A DNA stretch of 64,000 nt from Shewanella colwelliana ATCC 39565 (GCF_000518705.1 NZ_KI912479.1:124001-188000), one strand, 5' to 3'. Counted from the first letter of the stretch, positions 34,211-44,631 are shown. The notes: a model not told the origin generated them from the sequence alone. Program-made: numbers and translations.

Positions 34211-35401
34211 ATGAGTACAGAGCAATCAAACCAAGATATCGTTATTGTGGCAGCAAAGCGCACTCCTATGGGCGGCTTTCAAGGTTCACTGTCAACGGTG
34301 ACATCGCCTAGCCTTGCCGCCACCGCAATAAAAGGCTTAGTGGATGCGACAGGGATTGAAGGGAGTAAAATTGACGAAGTGTTGATGGGCTGTGTATTGC
34401 CTGCAGGGCTTGGACAAGCTCCTGCTCGTCAAGCGACATTGGGCGCTGACTTACCCTTATCGGTGGGTGCAACGACGGTAAATAAAGTGTGTGGCTCAGG
34501 CATGAAAACCGTCATGCTTGCGCATGATCTGATTAAAGCGGGAAGCGCTAATATTGTTATCGCCGGCGGTATGGAGAGCATGAGCCAAGCGCCATACCTA
34601 TTAGATAAAGCCCGCGGCGGCATGCGTATGGGCCATGGCAAGGTGTTGGATCATATGTTTCTTGATGGTCTGGAAGACGCCTATACCGGTGGTGCGATGG
34701 GCACCTTTGCACAGCAAACGGCCGATGAGTTTAAGCTAAGCCGCGAAGCGATGGACCAGTTTGCACTTAACTCATTACAAAAGGCCAATGCAGCGATTGA
34801 AAGCGGTGCATTTAAAGCTGAGATAGTACCAGTGACCGTATCAAGCCGACGTGGCGATATGGTTGTTGATACTGATGAGCAGCCAGGTAATGCTCGTCCT
34901 GACAAGATCCCCACATTGCGACCAGCATTTGCCAAAGATGGCACTATCACCGCAGCCAACTCGAGTTCCATCTCTGATGGTGCAGCGGCACTAATGTTGA
35001 TGACGCGTGAGCAGGCAAACGCCAATGGGTTAGCGATTATGGCGACGATTAAAGGCCATGCTACTCATGCTCAAGAGCCGTCCATGTTTACTACCGCACC
35101 CGTTGGCGCCATGAGTAAGCTGCTTGAAAAAGTAAGCTGGGATAAAACTGATGTTGACCTGTTTGAGATAAATGAAGCTTTTGCCATGGTGACTATGCTG
35201 GCTATCTCTGAACTAGGTTTGGATGCCGCTAAAGTCAATATTAATGGTGGTGCCTGTGCGTTAGGTCACCCCATCGGATGTTCAGGTGCTCGCGTATTGG
35301 TGACACTTATTCATGCACTTAAGGCCAAAGGTCTTAAGCGAGGCGTGGCGTCATTGTGCATCGGCGGTGGTGAAGCGACGGCGATGGCCATTGAACTCTA
35401 A
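34211..35401 (+). CDS. Acetyl-CoA C-acyltransferase (thiolase)
   Basis: A 396-residue biosynthetic-type thiolase. The acylated Cys is in VNKVCGSGMK, His in GGACALGHPIG, and the second Cys in CIGGGEATAMA. I start at the ATG at 34211 with GGAG 6 bases upstream, not the TTG at 34199 that overlaps it. It leads a plus-strand cluster for valine (and probably isoleucine) breakdown, where a thiolase would release acetyl-CoA from 2-methylacetoacetyl-CoA or acetoacetyl-CoA. Confidence 0.92.
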   Translation: MSTEQSNQDIVIVAAKRTPMGGFQGSLSTVTSPSLAATAIKGLVDATGIEGSKIDEVLMGCVLPAGLGQAPARQATLGADLPLSVGATTVNKVCGSGMKTVMLAHDLIKAGSANIVIAGGMESMSQAPYLLDKARGGMRMGHGKVLDHMFLDGLEDAYTGGAMGTFAQQTADEFKLSREAMDQFALNSLQKANAAIESGAFKAEIVPVTVSSRRGDMVVDTDEQPGNARPDKIPTLRPAFAKDGTITAANSSSISDGAAALMLMTREQANANGLAIMATIKGHATHAQEPSMFTTAPVGAMSKLLEKVSWDKTDVDLFEINEAFAMVTMLAISELGLDAAKVNINGGACALGHPIGCSGARVLVTLIHALKAKGLKRGVASLCIGGGEATAMAIEL

Positions 35402-35561
35402 TGGATATGAAGGGCTAGCACTTAAGCGGTTAGCCCGCACGGTTTATTCTCTATTAACACGATAATCCTTTTAATTATGTGAGTTTTTTGCTGTCACTTA
35501 CATAGAACAACTGCTTGAGCGTTTAATAACGCTTGGCGATAAAAGATCTTAGGAAAGCGAT

Positions 35562-37067
35562 ATGACAACTCAAGTGAAACATTACATCGATGGTCAATTT
35601 ACCTTAGGTGAAGGCCAACAACAGATCTCTGTGACAAATCCAGCTAATAACGAGGTTATCGCGACCATTAACGCGGCGACCGTCAATGAAGTTGAGTTTG
35701 CCATAGCCAGTGCTAAAAAGGCATTTACCACCTGGAAAGAGGTCCCTGTATCAGAGCGTGCTCGGGTAATGTTTCGCTATCAGCACTTGCTTAAAGCTCA
35801 TCATGATGAAATCGCAACTATTCTAGCCCAAGAGACGGGTAAAACCTTTGAGGATGCAAAGGGTGATGTATGGCGCGGTATCGAAGTGGCCGAGCATGCC
35901 TGTAATATTGCAAGCCTTATTATGGGAGAGACGGTCGAGAATGTGGCTCGTAGCATAGACACTTATAGTTATACCCAGCCGCTGGGTGTCTGTGCGGGGA
36001 TCACACCATTTAATTTTCCAGCCATGATTCCACTTTGGATGTTCCCATTGGCCATCGCCTGCGGTAATACCTTTGTACTTAAGCCTTCGGAGCAAGATCC
36101 TATGACGCCTCAGCGTCTAGTGGAGTTGTTTGAAGAAGCTGGTGCGCCTAAAGGTGTTTTACAATTAATACATGGCGATAAGACGGCGGTTGACGTGCTG
36201 CTTACCCATGAAGATATCAAGGCGATCTCATTTGTTGGTTCTGTCGGAGTGGGTCAATATATCTATAAAACCGGTACCGACAATCTTAAGCGTGTGCAAG
36301 CTTTTGCTGGTGCGAAAAACCACTGTGTGGTGATGCCAGATGCCAATAAGCAGCAAGTGATCAATAACCTTGTGGGTGCCTCTGTAGGGGCTGCTGGTCA
36401 ACGCTGCATGGCGTTGTCTGTGGCGGTATTCGTTGGCGAAGCTAAGAAATGGATCCCAGAGCTACGTGATGCTATCGCTAAAGTCAGACCGGGTGTTTGG
36501 GATGATAAAGAGGCGGCCTATGGCCCTGTTATCAGCCCTGCGGCAAAAGAGCGCGTGTTAAAGCTGATTGCGCAAGGTAAAGAAGAGGGGGCAGAGTGTC
36601 TGCTTGATGGTAGCGACTTTACCGTTGAAGGCTTCGAGAAAGGCAACTGGGTTGGCCCGACTATGTTCACCAATGTGACGACAGAGATGAGTATCTACAA
36701 AGAGGAGATCTTTGGGCCTGTACTGTGCTGCATGGAAAGCGAGACATTAGAAGAGGCGATTGAGATTGTAAACGCTAGTCCTTACGGCAACGGCACATCT
36801 ATTTTCACCGCCAGTGGCGCGGCTGCGCGTAAATATCAACACAATATCGAAGTGGGTCAAGTTGGCATCAACGTTCCTATTCCTGTGCCACTTCCTTTCT
36901 TCTCATTTACGGGCTGGAAGGGTAGCTTCTATGGTGATCAACATGCCTACGGCAAGCAAGCGGTGCGTTTCTATACTGAAACCAAAACCATCACCGCACG
37001 CTGGTTTGAGTCTGATATCAGCGAAGCTGAACATCATGCGCCAAATATGACCATAGCACTGAAGTAA
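35562..37067 (+). CDS. mmsA: CoA-acylating methylmalonate-semialdehyde dehydrogenase
   Basis: A 501-residue aldehyde dehydrogenase of the CoA-acylating MmsA type. CGITPFNFPAMIPLWMFP and VPLPFFSFTGWKGSF are characteristic, and the catalytic Cys is in GAAGQRCMALS. It converts methylmalonate semialdehyde to propionyl-CoA, the last step of valine degradation. A ribosome site AGGAAAG precedes the ATG. Confidence 0.95.
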   Translation: MTTQVKHYIDGQFTLGEGQQQISVTNPANNEVIATINAATVNEVEFAIASAKKAFTTWKEVPVSERARVMFRYQHLLKAHHDEIATILAQETGKTFEDAKGDVWRGIEVAEHACNIASLIMGETVENVARSIDTYSYTQPLGVCAGITPFNFPAMIPLWMFPLAIACGNTFVLKPSEQDPMTPQRLVELFEEAGAPKGVLQLIHGDKTAVDVLLTHEDIKAISFVGSVGVGQYIYKTGTDNLKRVQAFAGAKNHCVVMPDANKQQVINNLVGASVGAAGQRCMALSVAVFVGEAKKWIPELRDAIAKVRPGVWDDKEAAYGPVISPAAKERVLKLIAQGKEEGAECLLDGSDFTVEGFEKGNWVGPTMFTNVTTEMSIYKEEIFGPVLCCMESETLEEAIEIVNASPYGNGTSIFTASGAAARKYQHNIEVGQVGINVPIPVPLPFFSFTGWKGSFYGDQHAYGKQAVRFYTETKTITARWFESDISEAEHHAPNMTIALK

Positions 37068-37073
37068 ATAACT

Positions 37074-37105
37074 AAGGCCTAGGAAGCTAACTCTTCTTAG
37101 GCCTT
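37074..37105 (+). terminator. Possible terminator or pause hairpin after mmsA
   Basis: A 13-bp stem with one G-U pair (AAGGCCTAGGAAG / CTTCTTAGGCCTT) and a 6-base loop, 7 bases after mmsA, ending in only three T. It may reduce rather than stop expression of the downstream genes. Confidence 0.5.
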
Positions 37106-37235
37106 TCATGGTGACAATTGCTTTGTCGCCAAAACACGTTAAATACATTAATCAACAAGTAACGCACCGCCACAAATAAAGCCATTGTGATAACGCAATA
37201 TGGCGCAGAACTAAAGGTGCACAAGGAGCGATCAG

Positions 37236-38393
37236 ATGGATTTCAATCTGAATGAAGACCAGCGTCAGTTTGCTGAACTAGCGACACAATTTTCCCAAGA
37301 AGAACTTGCACCCTATGCCGCTAAGTGGGATGAAGAGCATCACTTTCCAAAAGATGTGATTCAAAAAGCGGGCGAACTCGGATTCTGTTCATTGTACTCG
37401 CCCGAATCAGAGGGCGGCATGGGACTTTCTCGCCTCGATGCATCGATTATTTTCGAACAGTTGGCGATGGGCTGCACGGCAACCACTGCCATGTTAACGA
37501 TTCACAATATGGCGACTTGGATGATCACCAGTTTTGGTTCTCAAACGCTGCGTGATGAGTGGTCACCGTCATTGACCACGGGGGAAAAGCTTGCTTCATA
37601 CTGTTTAACCGAAGCGGGTGCGGGTAGCGACGCGGCGTCATTGAAAACTAAAGCGGTACGTGATGGCGATGAGTATGTGATCTCAGGTGCCAAGATGTTT
37701 ATCTCTGGTGCTGGCTCGACCGAAATGCTCGTGGTGATGTGCCGCACGGGCGAAGAGGGACCTAAAGGGATCTCAGCGATTGCGGTACCTGCTGATGCTG
37801 CTGGGATCACCTATGGTAAAGCGGAAGATAAAATGGGCTGGAATGCGCAGCCAACTAGAGAGATCACCTTTGACAATGTGCGTGTTCCTATCACTCACTT
37901 ACTCGGTGAAGAGGGCCAAGGTTTTACCTTTGCGATGAAGGGACTCGATGGTGGTCGTATTAATATTGCTACCTGTTCAGTGGGAACAGCCCAGGCAGCT
38001 CTGGAGCGCGCTACGCAATACATGAACGAGCGCAAGCAATTTGGTAAGCCCATTGCCGCGTTTCAAGCATTGCAGTTTAAACTAGCCGACATGGCAACAG
38101 AGCTTGTCGCAGCAAGGCAGATGGTACGTTTAGCCGCATTTAAACTCGACAGTGGCGATCCTGAAGCGACAGCTTATTGCGCCATGGCTAAACGGTTTGC
38201 GACCGATATCGGATTTGCCGTTTGTGATGGGGCCTTGCAGCTTCATGGCGGTTACGGTTACATCCGTGAGTATCCGTTAGAGCGCCATTTCCGTGATGTG
38301 CGTGTGCATCAGATATTAGAGGGAACTAACGAGATCATGCGTCTTATCATTGCTCGTCGTTTACTCGACGAAAATGCTAGCCAAATCCTGTAA
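37236..38393 (+). CDS. Acyl-CoA dehydrogenase, probably isobutyryl-CoA dehydrogenase
   Basis: A 385-residue flavoprotein. YCLTEAGAGSDAAS is the FAD/substrate motif and ILEGTNEIMRLII carries the expected catalytic Glu region. In this gene setting, between mmsA and a crotonase with an HIBYL-CoA hydrolase, it most likely oxidises isobutyryl-CoA to methacrylyl-CoA. A 2-methylbutyryl-CoA role is also possible. Confidence 0.9.
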   Translation: MDFNLNEDQRQFAELATQFSQEELAPYAAKWDEEHHFPKDVIQKAGELGFCSLYSPESEGGMGLSRLDASIIFEQLAMGCTATTAMLTIHNMATWMITSFGSQTLRDEWSPSLTTGEKLASYCLTEAGAGSDAASLKTKAVRDGDEYVISGAKMFISGAGSTEMLVVMCRTGEEGPKGISAIAVPADAAGITYGKAEDKMGWNAQPTREITFDNVRVPITHLLGEEGQGFTFAMKGLDGGRINIATCSVGTAQAALERATQYMNERKQFGKPIAAFQALQFKLADMATELVAARQMVRLAAFKLDSGDPEATAYCAMAKRFATDIGFAVCDGALQLHGGYGYIREYPLERHFRDVRVHQILEGTNEIMRLIIARRLLDENASQIL

Positions 38394-38414
38394 TTGTCGC
38401 CAAGGAATATAGAT

Positions 38415-39188
38415 ATGACTGCCATTATTGAAAGAATTGTTGGCCATACGGCCGTATTAACGATGAATAACCCGCCAGCAAATACCTGGACGGCTGACAG
38501 TTTGCAACTGCTTAAACAAAAAGTGACTGAGCTCAATGCCAATAAATCTATCTACGCGTTGGTGTTAACTGGAGAAGGTGAAAAGTTCTTTAGTGCTGGT
38601 GCCGATCTGAAACTGTTTGCCGATGGTGATAAAGGTAACGCGGCCACTATGGCTAAACATTTTGGTGAAGCATTTGAAGCCTTAAGTGGGTTTCGTGGAG
38701 TGTCGATTGCGGCAATAAATGGCTATGCCATGGGAGGCGGCTTAGAGGTCGCCTTGGCCTGTGATATTCGTATTGCCGAGGAACAAGCGGTGATGGCACT
38801 GCCTGAAGCAACCGTTGGCCTACTCCCCTGTGCTGGTGGGACACAGAATCTGACTGCATTGGTCGGCGAAGGTTGGGCAAAACGTATGATATTGTGTGGT
38901 GAACGTGTCGATGCTACCAAAGCACTGTCATTGAGATTGGTAGAAGAGGTTGTCGCCAAAGGCAGCGCGTTAGACAGCGCGATGGCGCTTGCTGACAAGG
39001 TTGCTAATCAAAGTCCAAGTAGCGTGACCGTTTGTAAACAGCTTATTCAGGCTGGACGAGCTATGCCTCGCAGCCAAGCCCTACCTGTTGAGCGTGAGCT
39101 ATTTGTGGGCTTGTTTGATACGGACGATCAAGCAGAGGGCGTTAATGCGTTTTTGGATAAGCGCAAGGCAAATTGGACTAACAGCTAA
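38415..39188 (+). CDS. Enoyl-CoA hydratase
   Basis: A 257-residue crotonase-fold hydratase. FSAGADLKLF gives the oxyanion hole, and the two catalytic Glu are in GGGLEVALA and ALPEATVGLLP. I use the ATG at 38415 with AAGGAA upstream. It probably hydrates methacrylyl-CoA to 3-hydroxyisobutyryl-CoA. Its stop overlaps the next start by one base (TAATG). Confidence 0.92.
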   Translation: MTAIIERIVGHTAVLTMNNPPANTWTADSLQLLKQKVTELNANKSIYALVLTGEGEKFFSAGADLKLFADGDKGNAATMAKHFGEAFEALSGFRGVSIAAINGYAMGGGLEVALACDIRIAEEQAVMALPEATVGLLPCAGGTQNLTALVGEGWAKRMILCGERVDATKALSLRLVEEVVAKGSALDSAMALADKVANQSPSSVTVCKQLIQAGRAMPRSQALPVERELFVGLFDTDDQAEGVNAFLDKRKANWTNS

Positions 39189-40321
39189 TGAACAGTGAAC
39201 AAACTAATAGTGTTATCTTTCAAACGCTAGGCACCTTATCGGGCAAACAGGTTGGGGTCGCAACGCTTAACATGGAAAAAGCGCTTAATGCGTTAAACAT
39301 GGAGATGATCCAGGCATTGACTAAGCAGCTAACCAGCTGGGCGCAAGATGATGCCATTGCCATGGTGGTATTGGATGGCGCTGGCGAAAAAGCATTTTGT
39401 GCTGGTGGCGATGTACGAGCCTTGTTTCATGCCTCAAAAGCGCACTCTGGTGAGATCAGTGACATTGCTACAGCATTTTTTGCGCAAGAATATCAACTTG
39501 ACTATCTGCTGCATACTTTCGATAAACCCGTATTAGTGTGGGGGGATGGCATTGTGATGGGCGGCGGTCTCGGACTCATGGCTGGGGCAAGTCATCGTGT
39601 GGTCACTGAGCGTTCGCGTATTGCCATGCCTGAAGTCACCATAGGTCTCTATCCTGATGTGGGTGGTAGCTATTTCCTAAATCGCATGCCCGGCCACCTA
39701 GGTCGTTTTCTTGGCATGACCGCTTACAACATGAGTGGCGCCGATGCGCATTTTGTCGGCCTTGGTAATCACTATTTAAATAGTCATGATAAAGAGCCGT
39801 TATTTGATGCCCTTGCTAGTGTCGACTGGGAAGGGGATATTGGTGCGAACCACAGCAAACTCAACGCACTGTTAGAAGCGATGACTGGCCGCTGCGCTGT
39901 CCCGCTTGCAGAGAGTACACTTGCGGTCAATCAATCACAGATTGATGAGTTGATGAGTGGCGACTTATCTCAAGTGCTAGCAAGGGCGAGTGGCGAGAAA
40001 ACCATAGAACCTTGGCTCGATAGGGCATTAAAAACCTTGTTGGCAGGTAGCCCGTTAAGTCTATGTCTAATTGATCAGCAATCACGTTTAGGCACTGATA
40101 TGAGTCTTGAACAGGTGTTTCAGTTTGAGTTAGCGCTTAGCTGTAATTGCTGTGCCAGTGGCGACTTTGTCGAAGGGGTTCGTGCATTACTGATTGATAA
40201 AGATCGCCAACCTAAGTGGCAATATGCCACGGTCGATGAGGTCCCTGCGCTTGCGATTGAAAAGCTGATGGCCTCACCATGGTCGAGTGATGAACATCCG
40301 TTGAATCAGCTGGGCTGTTAG
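39188..40321 (+). CDS. 3-hydroxyisobutyryl-CoA hydrolase (crotonase family)
   Basis: A 377-residue member of the crotonase family, larger than hydratases. WGDGIVMGGGLGLMAG and MPEVTIGLYPDVGGSYFL mark the hydrolase branch, with Glu and Asp in the active site. It frees 3-hydroxyisobutyrate from its CoA ester, keeping toxic methacrylyl-CoA low. Translationally coupled to the hydratase. Confidence 0.92.
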   Translation: MNSEQTNSVIFQTLGTLSGKQVGVATLNMEKALNALNMEMIQALTKQLTSWAQDDAIAMVVLDGAGEKAFCAGGDVRALFHASKAHSGEISDIATAFFAQEYQLDYLLHTFDKPVLVWGDGIVMGGGLGLMAGASHRVVTERSRIAMPEVTIGLYPDVGGSYFLNRMPGHLGRFLGMTAYNMSGADAHFVGLGNHYLNSHDKEPLFDALASVDWEGDIGANHSKLNALLEAMTGRCAVPLAESTLAVNQSQIDELMSGDLSQVLARASGEKTIEPWLDRALKTLLAGSPLSLCLIDQQSRLGTDMSLEQVFQFELALSCNCCASGDFVEGVRALLIDKDRQPKWQYATVDEVPALAIEKLMASPWSSDEHPLNQLGC

Positions 40322-40372
40322 TGGTTTAAGTCACAGTTTTTTAAAGGGGCAACCCTGATAAAGGAGCAAAAG

Positions 40373-41272
40373 ATGAGTACTGTTGCATTTATTGGATTAG
40401 GAAACATGGGCGGCCCTATGGCTGTCAATCTCGTGAAGGCGGGCTTTACCGTTAAAGCGTTCGACCTATCGGCTCAGGCGTTACATGACGTCAGTGAGCA
40501 GGGGGCTATTCCTGCGCCAAGTGCGTGTGCGGCAGCAGCGTCCGCGGATGTGGTGATCACTATGTTACCAGCGGGGAAACATGTTCGGGGCTTATATCTG
40601 GGTGACGAGAGCAATAAAGGCATTATTGATGTCGTCGCGGATGGTACGCTATTAATTGATTGCTCGACCATTGATGCGCACAGTGCCCGCGTTGTTGCCG
40701 AACAGGCCCAAACCAAGGGGCTGGAATTTATCGATGCGCCTGTATCGGGCGGCACCGCAGGCGCTGCTGGTGGTACTCTCACGTTTATTTGCGGTGGTAG
40801 TGACCACGCTTTTGAGCAAGCCCAAGGTGTTCTTAATGCGATGGGGGCGAATATTTTTCATGCGGGTGGCGCGGGCGCTGGTCAGGTGGCAAAAATCTGC
40901 AACAATATGTTGTTGTCTGTCTTGATGGTGGGTACCAGTGAATCTATTCAGATGGGTATAGATCATGGCCTTGATCCAAAAGTGCTTTCTGAGATCATGA
41001 AAGTCAGTAGTGGTGGTAATTGGACGCTAGATAAATATAATCCTTGTCCAGACGTGATGGAAAAGGTGCCATCATCCAACGATTATCAGGGAGGTTTCAT
41101 GGTCGACTTGATGGTTAAAGATTTAGGCTTGTCCCAAGAAGCGGCATTATTGTCTAATTCGAGCACCCCAATGGGGGCATTAGCCCGCAGTTTATATGTG
41201 AATCATGCTCGCCAGGGTAATGGTAAGCGAGATTTCTCCAGTATTTTTGAGCAGTTTAATAAGAAAGGGTAG
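40373..41272 (+). CDS. mmsB: 3-hydroxyisobutyrate dehydrogenase
   Basis: A 299-residue beta-hydroxyacid dehydrogenase. FIGLGNMGGPMA is the NAD-binding site, DAPVSGGTAGA the substrate loop, and the catalytic Lys is in GQVAKICNNML (about 171). It makes methylmalonate semialdehyde for MmsA. AAGGAG lies 6 bases before the ATG. Confidence 0.95.
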   Translation: MSTVAFIGLGNMGGPMAVNLVKAGFTVKAFDLSAQALHDVSEQGAIPAPSACAAAASADVVITMLPAGKHVRGLYLGDESNKGIIDVVADGTLLIDCSTIDAHSARVVAEQAQTKGLEFIDAPVSGGTAGAAGGTLTFICGGSDHAFEQAQGVLNAMGANIFHAGGAGAGQVAKICNNMLLSVLMVGTSESIQMGIDHGLDPKVLSEIMKVSSGGNWTLDKYNPCPDVMEKVPSSNDYQGGFMVDLMVKDLGLSQEAALLSNSSTPMGALARSLYVNHARQGNGKRDFSSIFEQFNKKG

Positions 41273-41276
41273 ATTG

Positions 41277-42035
41277 ATGGATTTAAAAGATAAGGTAGTT
41301 GTCATCACGGGTGGCGCAGGCGGACTTGGTTTTGCAATGGCGCAAGAACTGGCTGCTGCTGGTGCGAAATTGGCGCTTATCGATGTCGATCAAGAGAAAC
41401 TTGAACGTGCTTGTGCTGATATCGGCGCGGCAACGGAAGTGCAAGGTTACGCTTTCGATATTACTGACGAAGAAGATGTGGTGGCAGGTTTTGGCTATAT
41501 CTTGGAAGATTTTGGTCAGGTTAACGTATTGATTAACAACGCTGGTATTTTACTCGATGGCATGTTGGTTAAAGCCAAAGAGGGAAAGGTTATCGACCGC
41601 ATGTCATTCGCGCAGTTCCAAGCGGTGATCAATGTTAATCTCACCGGCTCGTTTTTGTGTGGACGAGAAGCCGCCGCAGCTATGATTGAGTCTGAGCAGC
41701 AAGGCGTGATCATTAATATTTCCAGTTTGGCTAAGGCGGGCAATATAGGTCAAACCAACTACGCCGCGTCTAAAGCGGGCGTTGCAGCGATGTCAGTTGG
41801 TTGGGCAAAGGAGCTTGCGCGGTACAATATTCGTAGTGCGGCGGTTGCCCCTGGTGTGATCGAAACCGAAATGACGGCGGCAATGAAACCTGAAGCGCTT
41901 GAGCGTCTAGAGAAGATGGTTCCTGTTGGGCGTTTAGGCCAAGCGGGTGAAATCGCCTCGACCGTAAAATTCATTATCGAAAATGATTATGTTAACGGTA
42001 GAGTCTTTGAAATTGATGGCGGCATTCGCATTTAA
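41277..42035 (+). CDS. Short-chain dehydrogenase/reductase
   Basis: A 252-residue SDR with TGGAGGLGFAMA (cofactor), NNAGIL, NISSLAKAG and YAASK (Ser, Tyr, Lys triad). I start at the ATG at 41277, 4 bases after mmsB. As the last gene of the valine cluster it could act as 3-hydroxy-2-methylbutyryl-CoA dehydrogenase of isoleucine breakdown, which would also explain the thiolase; this is inference. Confidence 0.88.
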   Translation: MDLKDKVVVITGGAGGLGFAMAQELAAAGAKLALIDVDQEKLERACADIGAATEVQGYAFDITDEEDVVAGFGYILEDFGQVNVLINNAGILLDGMLVKAKEGKVIDRMSFAQFQAVINVNLTGSFLCGREAAAAMIESEQQGVIINISSLAKAGNIGQTNYAASKAGVAAMSVGWAKELARYNIRSAAVAPGVIETEMTAAMKPEALERLEKMVPVGRLGQAGEIASTVKFIIENDYVNGRVFEIDGGIRI

Positions 42036-42067
42036 AAGCGCTGACAATAGTGGTCACGCTTAAACAC

Positions 42068-42092
42068 AAAAACGGGCATTAGCCCGTTTTTT
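42068..42092 (+). terminator. Terminator of the valine cluster
   Basis: Stem AAACGGGC / GCCCGTTT with loop ATTA and six T, 33 bases after the SDR gene. Confidence 0.88.
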
Positions 42093-42171
42093 ATTGAATG
42101 ATTTAAATGCGCAGTTAAATAGGTAATAATGAAAACCACTCAGATTGACCAAGAATCAAAGGAGCAAAGGT

Positions 42172-42402
42172 ATGTGGATAGAGAGATTGACTAAGCGTCT
42201 GATGCTACTGATTGGCATTGTTGGAGTATTGGTCATCTACGTTGGATTTTTCTACCTACTATTTCAACAGCAAGGTAGCGCCACTTTACCTTGGTATATT
42301 TTGATCTCACCATGGTTATGTATCTATTTCGGTTTAAACCCGCAGCAACAAGTTAATACTCGGCTTTGGCTGAAGCAGAAGTTGCCATTTAAGCGTAAGT
42401 AG
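42172..42402 (+). CDS. Small membrane protein, function unknown
   Basis: A 76-residue protein with two hydrophobic segments (about 11-30 and 40-56) and a basic tail ending KQKLPFKRK. AAAGGAG is 7 bases before the ATG at 42172, which fixes the start. It lies alone after the valine cluster terminator. I do not recognise a family. Confidence 0.7.
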   Translation: MWIERLTKRLMLLIGIVGVLVIYVGFFYLLFQQQGSATLPWYILISPWLCIYFGLNPQQQVNTRLWLKQKLPFKRK

Positions 42403-42546
42403 GCCTGTTTAGTGGAATGTGCGGTTATATAACCTTTCTATATGTTTAAGTTTATGTAAAATAAGTTAAATTTATCCCTTTGTGGCTGAATGTCCTAGCC
42501 ATACAATAGTCACAGGCCCATAAGTGCAAGTGGCGTAAGTATTGAG

Positions 42547-44631
42547 GTGGCTGTGCAAGGCGTACTAAGTATTCGCTCCTATCTAACTCTCACTCTGTTT
42601 GCCCTATTTGCAGGGGGCTTTATTCTTGCTTGCGGCCCAAAAAACACCGATGAAAAACAGGCTGTTGACCAACGTAGCGGCCGAATGATTGAGGATTATG
42701 GCAGTTGGATATCGACTATCTCTGCTGAGGATGTCTATGGTCCCTCTGATCGGATAGGTGTTTTGCAAAGTGTTGATGAAGCGCTGTATTTCTCACTTTC
42801 AGACAGTGAGAATGAGGGGAAAGTAGGTATTAAACGACTGGCTCTGAAAGGTGAGCTAACAGAAGCCGTGAGCGCCCAGTTTGACGTTAAAACCCGGGTT
42901 CATGAATATGGCGGCGCGCCGTTACTGGGTATTGGCAATAGTTTATTTGCGGTTAAGCGAGATGATCAACGCCTGTATCGATTCGCACCGAATCAAGAGC
43001 CTGTTGCCTTAACACCGAATGGCACTCGTCATGCGGATTGTGTCTCATACCCTAAAGGGTCGCGGCTCGTCTGCGTGCGTGAAGATCATCGACAACCAGG
43101 TACGCCAACTTCTAGTCTTGTTTCACTTAACCTTAACTTTAAAAATGAAGGGCAAACCTTATTCAGTGGACAAGATTTTTACGCTTCGCCGCGCGTTTCC
43201 CCCGATAACAGCCAGCTTGCATGGATTAGCTGGCAACATCCAAATATGCCCTGGGACATCACTCAGTTGTGGGTGGCGGACTTAACACCCGCAGGGGACG
43301 TTGGTGAACCTAAACAGTTGCTTGCAGGGCACTCTGGCTCCATCACCCAACCTTTATATAGCCCTAGCGGTGAGCTTTACTTTATTGCTGATTTCGATAA
43401 TTGGTGGAACATCTACCGTATAACAGCAGAGGGAACCCTTGAGAAAGTACAGCAAGAGTCGGCCGAGTTTGCGGTGCCTGATTGGATGATGGGTAATCAT
43501 AATTATGCATTTGAATCTGAAGATACCATTATCGCGAGCTACAAAAGCAAAGGTAAGACAGAACTAGTCAGAATTGATTTAGACAGTGGCTTAGTCAGCA
43601 CGATTGCTGCGGAATTTGCCGATGTGAGGCAAGTAATTAAAGGTTCTGATGGTGTCTATTTTGTCGGCAATAAAGCCACCCCAGAAAAGGGGATCTATCG
43701 CGTTAAGGGGCGCGGTGTAGAACTTGTTTATGCACCACAGTTACCAGTGGTTGACCCCAATTATATTGCACGTGCACAAACCATCAGTTTTACTTCTGCC
43801 ACGTGTGATACACCTGTGCACGGGTATTATTACGGCCCACGTAACCCTAACTATCTCTCGCCGTCAGATCAGCGCCCACCGCTGTTGCTGATGATGCATG
43901 GTGGGCCAACTGCCAGTGCCAGTTTGAGTTTTCGCCGCGACATTCAGTTTTGGACCAGCCGCGGGTTTGCGGTGTTAGATCTTAACTATCGCGGTAGCTC
44001 GGGTTTTGGCCGTGATTATCGTCGCAGCCTCTATGGATTATGGGGTCAAGCCGATGTTGAAGATGCTGTGCAGGCGGCAAATTATCTGGTTGAACGTGGA
44101 TGGGTCGATGGTAAAAAACTGGCAATACGTGGCAGCAGTGCAGGGGGCTTCACCGTGTTATCGGCACTGGCTTTTTACGACACCTTTAGTGCCGGCGTGG
44201 TTTATTCTGGTATTAGTGACTTAGATTCTTTAGATAAGTTAACCCACAAATTTGAACAAGGTTATTTAGATCAATTGGTTGGTGATTTAAAACCGGGTTC
44301 AAGCGTGTATCGCGATCGTTCGCCACTCTATCACCTCGATCAACTGACCGAGCCTTTGTTGCTCATACGCGGGTTGGACGACCCTATTGTGCCACCCGAT
44401 CAATCACTGTCCATCTTTTATACGCTAAAGAGCCGCGGCGTGCCAAGCGCACTGCTTAGCTATGAGGATGAAGGGCACGGATTGCAAAAACCGGCCAATC
44501 AGATTGCAGCGCTAGAAGCTGAACTGTCGTTTTATGGCCAAGTTTTTGGTTTTAAGCCCGCAGGTAATATTCAAACGCTCACCTTAGACAATAGCGAACA
44601 CTTACCTGTCATGGATCCCCAAGTCCGTTAA
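42547..44631 (+). CDS. S9-family prolyl oligopeptidase-like lipoprotein
   Basis: A 694-residue protein with an N-terminal signal ending in a lipobox-like ILAC. A beta-propeller (about 60-420) is followed by an alpha/beta hydrolase domain with GSSAGGF (catalytic Ser near 533), DDPIVPP (Asp) and DEGHGL (His). It would cleave short peptides at the cell envelope. It starts at GTG; a second GTG two codons on is also possible. Acylaminoacyl-peptidase-like activity is a family inference. Confidence 0.87.
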   Translation: MAVQGVLSIRSYLTLTLFALFAGGFILACGPKNTDEKQAVDQRSGRMIEDYGSWISTISAEDVYGPSDRIGVLQSVDEALYFSLSDSENEGKVGIKRLALKGELTEAVSAQFDVKTRVHEYGGAPLLGIGNSLFAVKRDDQRLYRFAPNQEPVALTPNGTRHADCVSYPKGSRLVCVREDHRQPGTPTSSLVSLNLNFKNEGQTLFSGQDFYASPRVSPDNSQLAWISWQHPNMPWDITQLWVADLTPAGDVGEPKQLLAGHSGSITQPLYSPSGELYFIADFDNWWNIYRITAEGTLEKVQQESAEFAVPDWMMGNHNYAFESEDTIIASYKSKGKTELVRIDLDSGLVSTIAAEFADVRQVIKGSDGVYFVGNKATPEKGIYRVKGRGVELVYAPQLPVVDPNYIARAQTISFTSATCDTPVHGYYYGPRNPNYLSPSDQRPPLLLMMHGGPTASASLSFRRDIQFWTSRGFAVLDLNYRGSSGFGRDYRRSLYGLWGQADVEDAVQAANYLVERGWVDGKKLAIRGSSAGGFTVLSALAFYDTFSAGVVYSGISDLDSLDKLTHKFEQGYLDQLVGDLKPGSSVYRDRSPLYHLDQLTEPLLLIRGLDDPIVPPDQSLSIFYTLKSRGVPSALLSYEDEGHGLQKPANQIAALEAELSFYGQVFGFKPAGNIQTLTLDNSEHLPVMDPQVR